A stretch of DNA of 64,000 bases from Rhynchosporium graminicola (Eukaryota > Ascomycota > Leotiomycetes > Helotiales > Ploettnerulaceae). Under the pieces are notes generated by a model that searched no databases, was not told where the DNA came from, and was given only the letters and a program-made list of their open reading frames with translations. The translations under genes and the position numbers were made by a program. How positions within the stretch are numbered: the stretch's first letter is position 1; each line of letters begins with the position of its first letter. The stretch spans positions 236,321-300,320 of the forward strand of contig FJUW01000044.1 in NCBI GenBank assembly GCA_900074885.1. The letters run 5' to 3'. Positions 11,636-22,859 of the stretch are shown one piece after another.

Positions 11636-13867
11636 ATGGAACCTTTCAATCTTCTTTCTGGCCCAGAATCCTCAAACGCACAAATCCCATTTCTCGCCGC
11701 CTCCGCTCCCTCTTCGACCCATTCGTACCCGACCCGGAACACACTGGCAGGCATGAACATGGGAACTGGTAATCAGAGGTTGGCTACACCACCAGTAGCC
11801 TTCGGGACTACTCATTCCAATTCAACAACTCCGCACAGTACAAGTATGTCGCCTTTTGGGAGCCCGACACCCAAGAGTGTCGCATTCGAGCTCCTTTTCC
11901 CCGAATTACCCCAGTACCGTGCGCGACTCCCAATGAGGGTGCAAATATTTCCTCATGATACTACAGACTCGATTGTTACAACAGTCAAGAACTTCTACGG
12001 TCTCTACGCGGGCCCTGGTGGTGCAAAGGGGGTCAGTTTCGAGGATGACCAGGGAAATACCCTCATCGCTCGATATGAGAATCTCCGGAACAACATGGTT
12101 GTATACGTGCGGGTAATTGAGGAACCAGTACCAGCAAATGGAGTATATGGTCCATCCTCATATCACTCTGTTTCGCCAGTTCTGCCGCAGGCGTACTATC
12201 CTGGCGATGGCCACCACATGCCGCCTCCACAACCAGCACAAGCGCTCAGTTATGGCCAGCCTCTATCCAGACCAGCTTCAAGAACTTCTCGCAAGCGCAG
12301 CGTTTCTCCCAATGGCGGCCAGGGTCGTGGTCGTCGCAGCGCATCTGCCAGCACGAATCCGCCACCTATGAAGAAGAGTCGATCGCGATCAGGCTTCAAG
12401 AGCCGAGGTTCGAGCGCGCATGGAAGTTTCGCAGACATCCACAGTGATGGATTGACGGGATATAGCAGTGGGGATGGAGCGCCTGGCTCAGTATCCAGCA
12501 AGACAAGGAGTGAGCACATTGGAAATACGGAGATCAGTTTGGACAATATTGTTGAGGGAGGAAGACGAAAGAGAGCGAAGTTTGAGAGTTCAGTAAGTCT
12601 ATTCGCATACTGTTAAATTGACCGGACCTATCACTAATGTATTGCTACCCAGGAGCTACCTTTGTTTGCTCCTCCGCAGATGCCGGCTGCGACATCGAAT
12701 TCCTCTGTTTCACCCGCTCGTCGCATGGAGCATCAGCGTTCAGCATTTCCCTTTACAAATCACTCACACAACCCGTTTTCGAATCCTCTACCTCTACAAT
12801 CACCACAAAGTTATAGTAATGGTTTTGGACAGCCTGGAATGTATACCACACCGGCCTCAGGCCGTCGAACAAGAGCAGGTGCATCATACCCTCAAAATCG
12901 GCAATCAATTGGCAGCACTCCCGGCAATAACAGCTCTGGCATACTGCCCACACCAGATCCAACTGTTGGCAGCTGTGTTTCTGAGGAAGATAAGGATGTG
13001 GCACTTCAATTGATGAGATTGGGCGACATGTCAAACGTCTCTCACGGTCGGACTTCCGCTTCCACATTTGCCGATGATACATTCAGTGGAAAGGCAGATG
13101 CTGCTTCCTCTACTGAAGCTACGTCTGATAGTGAGTGTGAGAGTGAGCAGGAGCTTCCTCCCCCACGCCTTGTAAAGCGTGAGGCAAGCCCAATTCTCCC
13201 ACCCGGTCATATCAAGAAGATCCGTTCTCACTTGCCCGATATCTTGCCTAGCCAAGATAGCACGGAGCCCAGTGGAGACGAGGGCGACTACGAAGACGGC
13301 CGTGATGAAACATTCAGACCTGGTTTCAAAGGCGATCCAATGGATCTGGGCTCCCAGTCCAAAACCAAAAGTGTTCCCATCATGGGTAAACCCCGTACCA
13401 GCGCTTCCGGTGTCAAAGTCAAGTCGAACAAATCCAAGATTCCCCGCCCCGGCCAAATTAAGTCCAAAAAGTCTGTCAGTGGACCGACCAGTGCTAAGCC
13501 GATCTCTCCTACATCGTTACCCTCTCAGTCGCGCAAGACGTCCAACGCATCTGCACTGACCTTCCAAAGCCAGTTCGGCGAAGATGAAGAAGATCTTTCT
13601 TCCAAGCCTCGCTGTCAGCGGTGCCGCAAGAGCAAGAAGGGCTGCGACCGGCAACGCCCATGTCAGCGCTGCAAAGACGCTGGTCTTAGTGCAGACCAAT
13701 GCGTCAGTGAAGACGAGGGCAATGGTCGCAAAGGCCGCTATGGACGTCACATGGGCGTACCCGTCGCGAAGGTTAACCCCCTGGCAGGAGAGATGGGATT
13801 CTTGCCGCCGACGGCGATGGCTGGCGGTCAAGGAAGTCCTGATAAGAGTAAGAAAAGAAAGCGGTAG
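11636..13867 (+). CDS. Large nuclear regulator with C-terminal Zn2Cys6 cluster
   Basis: Two exons, 11636-12592 and 12653-13867, joined in phase 0 by a 60-nt intron (GTAAGT, CACTAAT branch, CCCAG) give 723 residues. The N-terminal part is low complexity. A compact conserved-looking block at about 78-165 (FELLFPELPQYRARLPMRVQ to NMVVYVRVIEE) reads like a small beta-rich domain of unknown type. RS/KR-rich nuclear-localisation stretches follow, and VKREASP fits a sumoylation consensus. At 640-669 lies CQRCRKSKKGC-DRQRP-CQRC and a final Cys nine residues later: a zinc cluster at the C terminus rather than the usual N terminus. There is no fungal_trans domain. Likely a DNA-binding regulator; its targets cannot be told. 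Confidence 0.9.
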
Positions 13868-16800
13868 TTGGATGGAATAAGTGGGTCGTCGCCTGTGAAA
13901 AAATACGACACGAGTCATTGCCCGGTTTCAACACACTATTCGTGTATCAATGATCATCTGCCCTTCGGCTTGCTTGCTTGCTTGCTTACATATACACTCA
14001 TATCAAGCCTCTCGGTACACGTCAACAACAACCCAAAAGTCCATTGAAGGGTCCTGTCCAATCGGTTCCTTTGTCACAAATCAAAATTCTCTTCCCGCAT
14101 ACGCAGTTCAGGTTTCGATAACTGGGGTTTCGCGGCGTTCCAATGTTACAATCTTGCTCGGTTTAGCAGCACGGAGTTCTGTTCTGTTCTTTACTTTGTC
14201 TGTGTTTCACCTTTCATATGTTGTTCTGAGTCCCACTAGTCTGTTGTAATTTGGTTTATGCCATTGTCGTCTGGGTCGGTTCTTTCCTTCAAATTGAATT
14301 GGACTTATGGTATTGGTTCGGGGTTTAGAAGGATGGTAGGATGGTAGGATGGATGGGTATGGATGGAAGGTACTGGGATTCTTGGGCAAATGGGGAATTG
14401 GGAATATGAGGAAATAGACAGAGATGGAGCTGGATGGATGTGCGAGCTGGGTATTACACTTACCTAACACTCCTTTTTTACGATTGATGCATGAACATAT
14501 TATACGAATATCCTTGTTGCGTGCGTGCGTGCGTTGCCTGTCTTGACGTGTTGAGCTTTGGCCACGCGTTCAGAGCGATAGATGCCTGTCATTACTGTTT
14601 GATACTACTACGCTTAAGCCAGTCAGTCCTCGTTCTTTAGAAATGTGTGTTGCGTGGCGTGTGTCATCGTTCGTGCTTGGACGAGGGGCCGGTAGCTATC
14701 GACTTGTTTTCTTGTCTTTCGCTTTCGGTCTATCTTCTGCAAGTGTAGGCGCACATTACACACGCTCATTTCTACATAGATATTAGGTAGCTATTCCATT
14801 TCTTATTCAGGAAGCTAGGTAGCTAGCTGTTCAAATCTCTCGTCTTTGAATTTCTAATAGTTGGATGGGAGATAGGTAGATATCTGATGGATGCTAACAC
14901 TAGGATCGACTCAACTAATAAAAAATAGCTTGGAAATATCTCGGTGCTAAATCTGCTGCTAGATGAGATTTTTCGGATCGAGGTCTTCGGACGAGTGAGT
15001 CCTGGTAGAGGGGGGAGGAAGGGTTAAACAGGGAGAAGGAAGGGTTTAACCAGGCAGGGGAACGAGATCGAAGGAGATGGAAAGCTTTCACTCTTACGGA
15101 TCACTGGCAGATTGTGGAGATTGGTAACAAAAAATTTTAATTTATTCATTCACAAGTTCTCACTATCATGGAGATTTTCTTACTTGGAAATTATTCCTCC
15201 TCTCCCCGTATAGATAGTGTGGCAATTTCAAGATCGCAACCTGACGAGCCTGGAACACAGCAATAAACTTCAAATACCCTCCCTTACCCTACGAGCCAAC
15301 CCCCACTATTAGCGGAAACGCGGGGTTGGGAGTCGGGAGTCGGGAGTCGGGCCGGGGCGGGGCGGGAAGGATAAGATAAGGAAAGGATGGAGCTAGACTT
15401 ACTTGAGTAGACTGGCTTTGGCTTGGCGTAGATCAGATTGGTTCGCTTATTTTAGTAGAGTGGAGTTTGGAGTAGATGGGTATAGCGGAGGGGAGGAGAT
15501 AGAGAATGGGATTTTTTTGTGATTGAATTGAGGAAGGGGAGATGAGGAAGGGGAGAGGAGAGGAGAGGAGAGGAGCGCAGGTAGGTAGGTAAGTATGAAC
15601 GAGACTTGGATCGCATAAGATGTGCACGTTCCTGGATCAAGATACCCCGGCCCAGAAAAACAACTGTTGGTGATGGCCCACGGGCATGGCTCGCAACAAG
15701 ATGATTCCGTCGAGTTATGGTTTTTGAGGATATAAGAATGCGACATCCTGATATGTGCTTTATAGCTAGATATTGAAATGAATAGATTAACGGGCCACGG
15801 AGACGATATCAGTTCCGGGTTACGCTACGATGGAATTTGGTGCAAATTGTGATGAAATTCTAAAAAACAGTGATAATGGAATAAGAAGGAGGCTGAAACG
15901 AAGAATGAGATGGGGTTTGCCGTGTAGTTCGAGATGAAGATAAGGTGCTGTCAGGGCGATTACATATCGTAATCCATTTCTGTCGGAGTATAGAAATGTT
16001 GATAAAACATATATTTCGATGACGAATATGAACTGTGAGGTGTCGAAACCTGTATCATTTTGTAGAGCAAGGAGCTGAACGTGTACCTGATATATAGCTT
16101 ACGTAGCGATTTTGTTGTAGTTGAGTGGAGTATTAGAAATCTAGGTACGACAGTAGTGTTTGTTTCGGCCACAGAATCCAGCTTGTTTACGCTGGCAAGC
16201 GAGGAAGGAAGACCTGAAGCTTTGTATTTCTCGAGCAAATGCATTGGCAATTGCAACGCGTAACAGATTTCTTCTTGTAGTTGGAGCACAGGGTGAGTTG
16301 TCAATATTATCTAAGCCTAAGGAGATGATGGTTGATTGAAACTTTTGTGGATGTTTATCACTTTTTGTTTATTTTTAGCTTAAGTCGTCTCTTGGAAACA
16401 TTTTTAGAATGACTAACCCGATTAAACTGTTTCCAGCTCAGATAAATGTGTCAAAATGTCTGTAAACTTAAGAGCGTATCGAGAAGAACTCTTTTCTGAT
16501 TCATACAGCTTTATGATTATGGTGATTGAGTCAGGCTAGAGGCCTAGAAGTTGTCATGCATGATCGAGTGGCTGAAAGAATAGAATTTTCCCAAGGGATC
16601 AAAACAGAGAAACATAGTCGAATGCGCCGTTTGTGAACGTGATCGTGTGGGTCAGTTAATTTTTACGTCACTGGCTACCACTTTGACCTACACCACCGGA
16701 GTGGCGCCCTAGATGTGTTGGATTTTCGCACCTTTGTTGTTGGTAAAGGTGTGAGTGATGATGCGTAGAATTGGAGGAGTGGATGAAGTGGATAGTTAGG

Positions 16801-17689
16801 AGCAGATATGGGCAGCCTGCGGCTTGGGTTTAGTTGTTGATAAAGAGTATTATGAGTTGCTAAATATAGAAGTTCGAGGCCATTACTTGTGTCGTGTTTG
16901 AGGTGACGTAGAGATGATGCATCTATGTCGTTTAACACAGCTCCTCATTCTTTCCCTCCCCGAGACTAGCCCAATTCATGACCGATGAGCCTCTAGAAAA
17001 GGGGTTGGTGCTGGCACAGAACCTCTTGAAAAGCGTAGGTGTCTTGTACGCAGAGAAGAAGGTTTGGAAACCTCAGAAGAAAGCTATGGAAGTAAAGGTC
17101 TGTGCGCTACTTCCTAGTAGAGGTCCAGTGACATCAATCACATCACACCTCTCCATCGCACTAATATGTCTTCTGAAAATGCCGTGCATCTCTGCCTAGC
17201 GGCCTGGGTTATTCTCCTTAATCTCATACAAAACTTTGGTCACTTGATCATCTTGATTTCATGGAGTCGTATCAGAAGTTTGTGAATTTCAGGAAAAACA
17301 ACTCTCTACCTATAGAGACTATGTTCGACACGGATTGGCCAGCCCCGCTCCGCTCCTCGCACGTGACCTTGCGAATATTATACTGAGCAATCACTGCTTT
17401 TCCACGGAAAATCTCGGCTCTCAAGTCTTCATAGGCCTGCCAACCCGATTTCCACCCAGGCTGTAAACATGTCGGAAGGGAATGGTTTGACATCTGAACG
17501 AGATCGAGGCTGAAATGTAAACATAAATTTGTTGAAGCTCCTGACCCATAGCTAAATCAAGACTATGATGCTACCAAAACACCACGGCCACACAACCAAA
17601 CGCCGCCATAAATCATAAAGACTCATTGAAGAGCTGCTCCACCATCCGTTCACTCCAGAATCCTTCCGATCATCTCATCTCATCTCAGA
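13868..17689. other. 3.8-kb intergenic region with low-complexity tracts
   Basis: The downstream flanks of the plus-strand regulator and the minus-strand transporter converge here. Visible content: (GCTT)n near 13970-13985, ATGG/AGGATGG-rich sequence near 14330-14370, (GTGC)n near 14520-14535, a triplicated GGGAGTC near 15330-15350, (GAGGA)n near 15552-15575 and (AGGT)n near 15580-15592. Open frames are short and read as simple sequence. I see no gene or structured RNA. Confidence 0.5.
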
Positions 17690-19312
17690 CTAGTACATAA
17701 ATCTCCACCCTTTCTCATTCCCGTTTTGTTCCGTCCAACCCTCCGCCTCATCCAGCTTCTTATTCAACCTCTTCGCCCACCACTTAATCGCAAAACAAAG
17801 ACCCACGGTGCACGCGCAGCCAAACAGGATCAATCCGCCTCCTAGTCTGTAAAATGGCTCTTGGCTTGTGGGGAAGAAATAAGGACTGAACCAATGACTG
17901 GTCTGACTGATACAGTTGGCGATAGCGATCAGAGCTGCCTTTTTACTTCTGGGCGAAGGTACTAAATTGGTTTCCCAAGAGAGTTGCAAATTGAGACCGT
18001 TGTATGTACCGGAAACAAGGAGGATGGCTCCGATATAACGAGCTGGCACGTTGATGGTTGAGATCAAGACGGCGCATCCTACTGCAGAGGCGAGAATTGG
18101 ACCGACGATATGCCAGCATGATTCTCCGAAACGACCGGATGAGTATGCGAAGAGACATGCGGTGATGTAAGCGATTGCATAAGGGGGTGCTTGGACAAGA
18201 TAAGTGTTCATCTTGCTGAAGCCGAAAGTCTTGAGGATCTGAGTTGAGTGTCAGCAACATGCCTTTTGAGATCGAAGTTTAGAGTACTTACAGAAGGGAA
18301 GAAATCCTTGAAACTCTGAGCGGTGATAAGAGAGAAATGCATGCCACAGAACAACCAAGTAAATGGATCCTGGACCGCAGCTTTGACGCCATCCCAGGTT
18401 CCTCCTACACCCTCGTCTCTACCACCGTTGGATAGCAATACTCGGTATTGTGCCATTTCACTTTCCTGGGAAGAAAGCCACTTAGTGTTGGTAGGCCAGT
18501 TGGGAAGAAGGAAGAATGCGATGCAGGCGACGAGGATGGAAGCAGCGCCTTCTATCAGGAAGAACCACTGCCATGAGTGGAGACCGGCGATGTTATCCAT
18601 GTTTTCGAGAATTGCAGCAGCGAGAAAACCCGAGATGATGTTGGAGATGGTGTTTCCGGCGTGCCAGACTGCCATGCGCATAGGGTTCTCTTCTTTAGTA
18701 TACCACGACGATGTCATCAAAGTTATGCCGGGAAAAAATGGGGCTTCTGTGAGGCCTATGAAGAATCGGCAAATGCAGAAACCGGCGCCGGAAGTCATAG
18801 CAGGCATACAAATGGTCGCAGTGGACCACGCCAACATCATGCTGGGAAGAAACCAGCTGGGGTTTGTTTTGGCGAGCCATAAGTTACCGGGAAGTTGACC
18901 GACTAGATATCCGACGTAGAAAGTGGAGATACCAGCATTCCAGACTGTGTCGGACATGTTGAGATCTTCCTGCAGACCGGCCAGTCGAGCATTGGAGACG
19001 TTGATACGGTCGAGATAGCTGTAAGAAGTAAAGTCAGATCAAAGCGCTAAGCGAAATGAAAATGGAGAAAGTCCCTTACTTCAATAAGAACATGATAGTG
19101 ATGGTTGGCATGAGTCTCCAGTCCAGCTTTCTCAAAACCTTCTTGTTTAAGGTAGTCATTTGTTCCAGATTCAAATCTCTCAAAAGTGGGAATCGTCCCT
19201 GAATCTCCTGCGGTGAGCATACGAACGCGTTGGTCTCGCTCACTCCATTCTCCATCTGAAGAACATCGACTTTCTCGTCGATGTCATTTTTCGAATCGTG
19301 GACGTTCACCAT
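17690..19312 (-). CDS. MFS transporter, anion:cation symporter (allantoate permease-like) type
   Basis: Three exons, 19080-19312, 18292-19018 and 17690-18238, give 502 residues, the usual length for this family. The first junction recreates the diagnostic NYLDRINVSNAR motif after TM1; its Asn codon is split by the intron. Around it are hydrophobic helices of a 12-TM protein, including FYVGYLVGQLPGNLWL, RFFIGLTEAPFFPGI and SWQWFFLIEGAASI, a central loop, and a C-terminal half with YNGLNLQLSWETN. By family it imports small organic anions or amides across the plasma membrane with protons. The substrate is not readable from sequence. Its neighbour is the PrpF-type enzyme, same strand, 1.5 kb away, which suggests a carboxylate substrate (inference). 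Confidence 0.92.
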
Positions 19313-20781
19313 CTTGACGATGTCGGAGAACTGCTTCTCCTGCCTGTGTCGAACTACTGATGTGTTGTCGAGTATGAGAAGAGAGCACTGTACTGATGAT
19401 GTGACTGATTTGGAAAGTAATTAGAGCCGGATGGGAGCCGTCTCTATATACTTGAGCTCACTCGCTCAACTTGGCAACATCTTCACTTGGCGATATCTTC
19501 AGTTGGTAGGACACACCCTTCATGGTGTCCGTCCTCTTCCACAATACACCACCAGTTCACCTGCCAAGCTCAGCCCGCGAAAATTCAGAGTCAGTGTTCC
19601 CCAGAAAGCACCCAAACCCCGGAACGTGCCCGTACCCCAGATTTTCCACGGCCCATCGTCCAAAGTGGTGGTAAAATCTGCACCTGTCAGAAACTTTCCG
19701 CACCCAAGGCTTTGGGTCCTATGGACATGACAGCTTTGACAGACTTGCTAACCCTGTGAATGGATGAGGAGTGACCATTTTTCGGGGAAGCGGGGTCAAC
19801 GAGGTCTAGACACCTCCAGTTTGAGTCTTGGACAGAGGATTTTTGCACGCCACTTTCACGAGAATCTGCTCTTCCATGGGATCTTTCTAATCCGCGGGCA
19901 CAAATCTGTGTGAGGATATTTACAGAGGGCTTGGCCACTTGGCTACTTGGCTGCTTGGCTGGAGGAAAGTGTCGGCTTCGCTTACGGAGCGGTCGAGGCG
20001 ATATTGATGTGTTGGTATCTGGGGTAATTGCGGGTGGCTTGTTGGAAGATGGACTGATCTTGACTAGGAGGTTGTCAGATGGGTCAGTCTGGCGGTACCA
20101 TTCGTCATGACTTCGTGATCATTCCGTTTGAATCTCGGGATGAGAGTTGGAAAAGTTGGGGCCTCACGCCAAGAAGATGAGGTTCAGCTTGTCAGTCAGT
20201 AGACATGTGGTGGAGCAGGCATGTTTTTATGTCTCCCACGGGTAAGTGCGATGGAATTGTTATTCGGAGTCAGAGTAAGAAAGTGGATCACGTTGAAAGG
20301 GCGATGATGCAGTAAAACACACGAGCTTGGAGTTGACTTGTGATTGAAATATTGCAATGTGCTCGAGAAGAAGGGAGTGCGGTGAGGAATAAGGCTTGGA
20401 GTAAGAAACTGATTTTGTGTGAGAAAGCAAGAAGAAGACAAAGGTCGATGTCATTATTCAAATATGAAGAACTTCGATGGTGCATTCTCAGAGCCATTGC
20501 TTCCATTTAACAAAGATGAAGATACATGATAAAGATGAGGATATATCGTATTGAGAAGTGGTCATGCAATTTAGATATTGAGACATGACAATTCTCGCAT
20601 GGTAAAACGAGGGCTGGGGTATTTCGTGAAGTTTTGCTACCTTCTAGAACTATTGATGAGATACACCCCGAATTCACTGCGACGTCTTATCAAAAATCAA
20701 TGGAATCCTGATTGTGTTTGAACTTGTTATCAATTCTTAGTTCCGAATTTCGGTACACCACGGATGTATATGCTCGCTCGC
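19313..20781. other. Promoter of the MFS gene and downstream flank of the PrpF-like gene
   Basis: No gene is seen. A CGG-N7-CCG pair lies at 19428-19440, about 115 bp upstream of the MFS start. It is a possible zinc-cluster site, though such pairs are expected by chance. Short CTTGGCTACTTGGCTGCTTGGC repeats occur near 19930-19950. Confidence 0.4.
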
Positions 20782-22107
20782 TTACAAATTAATCAAAACA
20801 TTCCCCTCAAACAGCCTCCTCGCAGTCCTAGAAACCGAAACACTTTCCACTTCAAATTCTCCGTCTTTGATCTCCTGCACATTAACACCAGCCTTAATAC
20901 ATCCGCTCGCATGCTCGATTATGACCTGCTTTGGATCCGGCGTAATATCTTCATCCTCAATCGACATCTGGGGTGGCGTACCAGGCGGCGAAAGATCCAA
21001 ACTCCTCGTCGCGACATCTGAAGCGACTGTGCCAGGTATGCTGACAGCGGCCCCTAGACATACAGCACCTGTGAGCTGGAAGCTGGGATGCATCTTTCCC
21101 ATGCTGTATGAACAGACGTGAATATCTGGTATTTGCTTCTCGTCGATTTGTTGTGTCTGTGGAGCTGGCGGGGAGAGGACTGCGATTTTCGGTGTTCCCC
21201 TCACTAGTCCGGCAGACATCTCATCTTTAGCCAGTCCCATCCTGACTGCTGCCACCTTACGAATAGATTCGACTATCTCGAGGGCGGCAGGATCATTGCG
21301 GTCAAGTGAGCGCCAAGCAGCCGGCATGGTTGAAGCATCGACAAAGACGAATGGATTTGCAGCGTCGACCATGGAGGCTTTGACGGAGAAAGATGTGATG
21401 TTCGGGTTGGATGAGACCTCGATAGTTTCTTGCTTGTGGCCTGTTGGGAAAAGCTTGTTCGTCATACTTCCCGCTGGTTTGACAAATGCGACTAAGATTT
21501 CGGATCCTGTTCCCTTGACGCCACCAATGCGGTAGTCGCCTTCCTCCCAGAACTTTCCATCGGGGCCGACTTGGAGAGTTTGAACCATAGCCCGGGAAGT
21601 ATTGGTGTTGAATATGCTAACGTCTATCTGTGTCTGTCCTGGCTTGGGAGTAACCAGGCCCTCATCCAAAGCGAAAGCGCCAACGCCAGATGATATGTTA
21701 CCGCAGTTTCCAGAGAAGTCCACTTTGCTGGATCCAACACCGACTTGAGCAAAGGTATAATCCACATCGATGCCAGGTCTCGTCGATCTTGACACAACGG
21801 CCACCTTAGATGTCGTGGATGTTGCGCCTCCAACTCCGTCAAGTTGTCTCTGATCTGCATCTCTTGAACCCATAGCCGCTAGTAGAATAGGACTCCATTG
21901 TGACTGTTCCCTTGGGAGATCTTTTTTGTGCAGAAAAAGTCCTTTCGAAGTTCCACATCGCATCATAACAGAAGGTATAACATGTCGATGGCGGACGCGG
22001 TTTTCCATGGCGACGAATACTGGAGAGGAGAATATTCGATGTAGAGTGGCTTGTGAGGGAATGTCGAGGTTAGATCTTGCTGCTGCTTTCAAAATTCTAA
22101 CAGACAT
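20782..22107 (-). CDS. PrpF/aconitate-isomerase family protein
   Basis: A single uninterrupted frame of 441 residues. The first ~32 residues are rich in R, S, A and lack acids apart from one Asp, so they could be a mitochondrial presequence; a second Met at 34 precedes the conserved domain. Family motifs: MMRCGTSKG at 48-56, LDGVGGATSTTSK at 89-101, and VDFSGNCGNISSGVGAFAL at 129-147. The Lys of CGTSK and the Cys of SGNC are the expected acid/base residues of this diaminopimelate-epimerase-like fold. Characterised relatives isomerise 2-methylaconitate, 4-oxalomesaconate or cis/trans-aconitate (fungal Adi1 is, as I recall, of this family). So the substrate is probably an unsaturated di- or tricarboxylate. 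Context with a tricarboxylate carrier and an organic-anion transporter agrees. Confidence 0.9.
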   Translation of the reverse strand: MSVRILKAAARSNLDIPSQATLHRIFSSPVFVAMENRVRHRHVIPSVMMRCGTSKGLFLHKKDLPREQSQWSPILLAAMGSRDADQRQLDGVGGATSTTSKVAVVSRSTRPGIDVDYTFAQVGVGSSKVDFSGNCGNISSGVGAFALDEGLVTPKPGQTQIDVSIFNTNTSRAMVQTLQVGPDGKFWEEGDYRIGGVKGTGSEILVAFVKPAGSMTNKLFPTGHKQETIEVSSNPNITSFSVKASMVDAANPFVFVDASTMPAAWRSLDRNDPAALEIVESIRKVAAVRMGLAKDEMSAGLVRGTPKIAVLSPPAPQTQQIDEKQIPDIHVCSYSMGKMHPSFQLTGAVCLGAAVSIPGTVASDVATRSLDLSPPGTPPQMSIEDEDITPDPKQVIIEHASGCIKAGVNVQEIKDGEFEVESVSVSRTARRLFEGNVLINL

Positions 22108-22146
22108 TGAAGCGTGTAGTCAAACGGTATTGATGTAATGCCCAGC

Positions 22147-22178
22147 CCGGACGAACTATGGGGCAGTTAAATGTCCGG
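22147..22178. promoter_or_regulatory. Inverted CCGGAC...GTCCGG pair upstream of the PrpF-like gene
   Basis: CCGGAC at 22147-22152 and GTCCGG at 22173-22178 are perfect reverse complements, 40-70 bp before the ATG. They hold CGG half-sites of the kind bound by zinc-cluster dimers. The long spacing (20 bp between arms) is unusual, so function is speculative. Confidence 0.35.
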
Positions 22179-22325
22179 TCGTGAAAAATGGGACTCCATG
22201 GCGACGATCCAAAAGACAATCATACTTTACACACTGCCACGGAAGATCTGAGTTGCACAAAGTCAGTTATTTCTTGCTCTGGTAGGTTTGAGTATGATAA
22301 TGGGGATGAGACCGGATGATTTTGC

Positions 22326-22352
22326 TTCCATGGGAATTCATTTCCCGTGGAA
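22326..22352. promoter_or_regulatory. Near-perfect 27-bp palindrome upstream of the PrpF-like gene
   Basis: TTCCATGGGAA (22326-22336) and TTCCCGTGGAA (22342-22352) are reverse complements except for one base, around TTCAT. The palindrome lies about 220 bp upstream of the start codon in the interval between the PrpF-like gene and the regulator. It could be an operator or simply chance. Confidence 0.35.
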
Positions 22353-22859
22353 AGTGGATCAATTAATTGACCCACCTGATTTTGCCACCATAGGAGCCGC
22401 ATGCATCTTCGCATAGAAAAGTACATAGTAATCCTCGTATGTAGATGGCTATGGCGGCAGTTTCCCTGTTCGCAAGCAAGAAGGTGGTGTTTCATTTCTT
22501 AGGAATTCGTTTCTCGGGTAGTTCGTGACTTTGCATAAATACGAGTCGGGGCGGAGGGGCTTGTTTGACAAGTAAGTACGTGAACAGATCGAGCTCCGCA
22601 ATCATAAACTTCGAAATACTATCAAAGTAACGTCCTTCGAAAATTCCCTGACAGCAGATATGGTTCGATTGTAACTTATAAGTCCTGTGACGTTTTCGCG
22701 ACTTCGAATTATTCTCCCAAGCAATGTCGTCCCATGTCCCCGTGACTTTTGAATTGTTCTCCAAATGGTGTCGTGCGATACTTCTGTGAATTTCGAGTCA
22801 ATGAGTGGTTCGTGTATCAAAAACGGATATACCGGAGATAGCATAGCCTAGCGCGAGCA

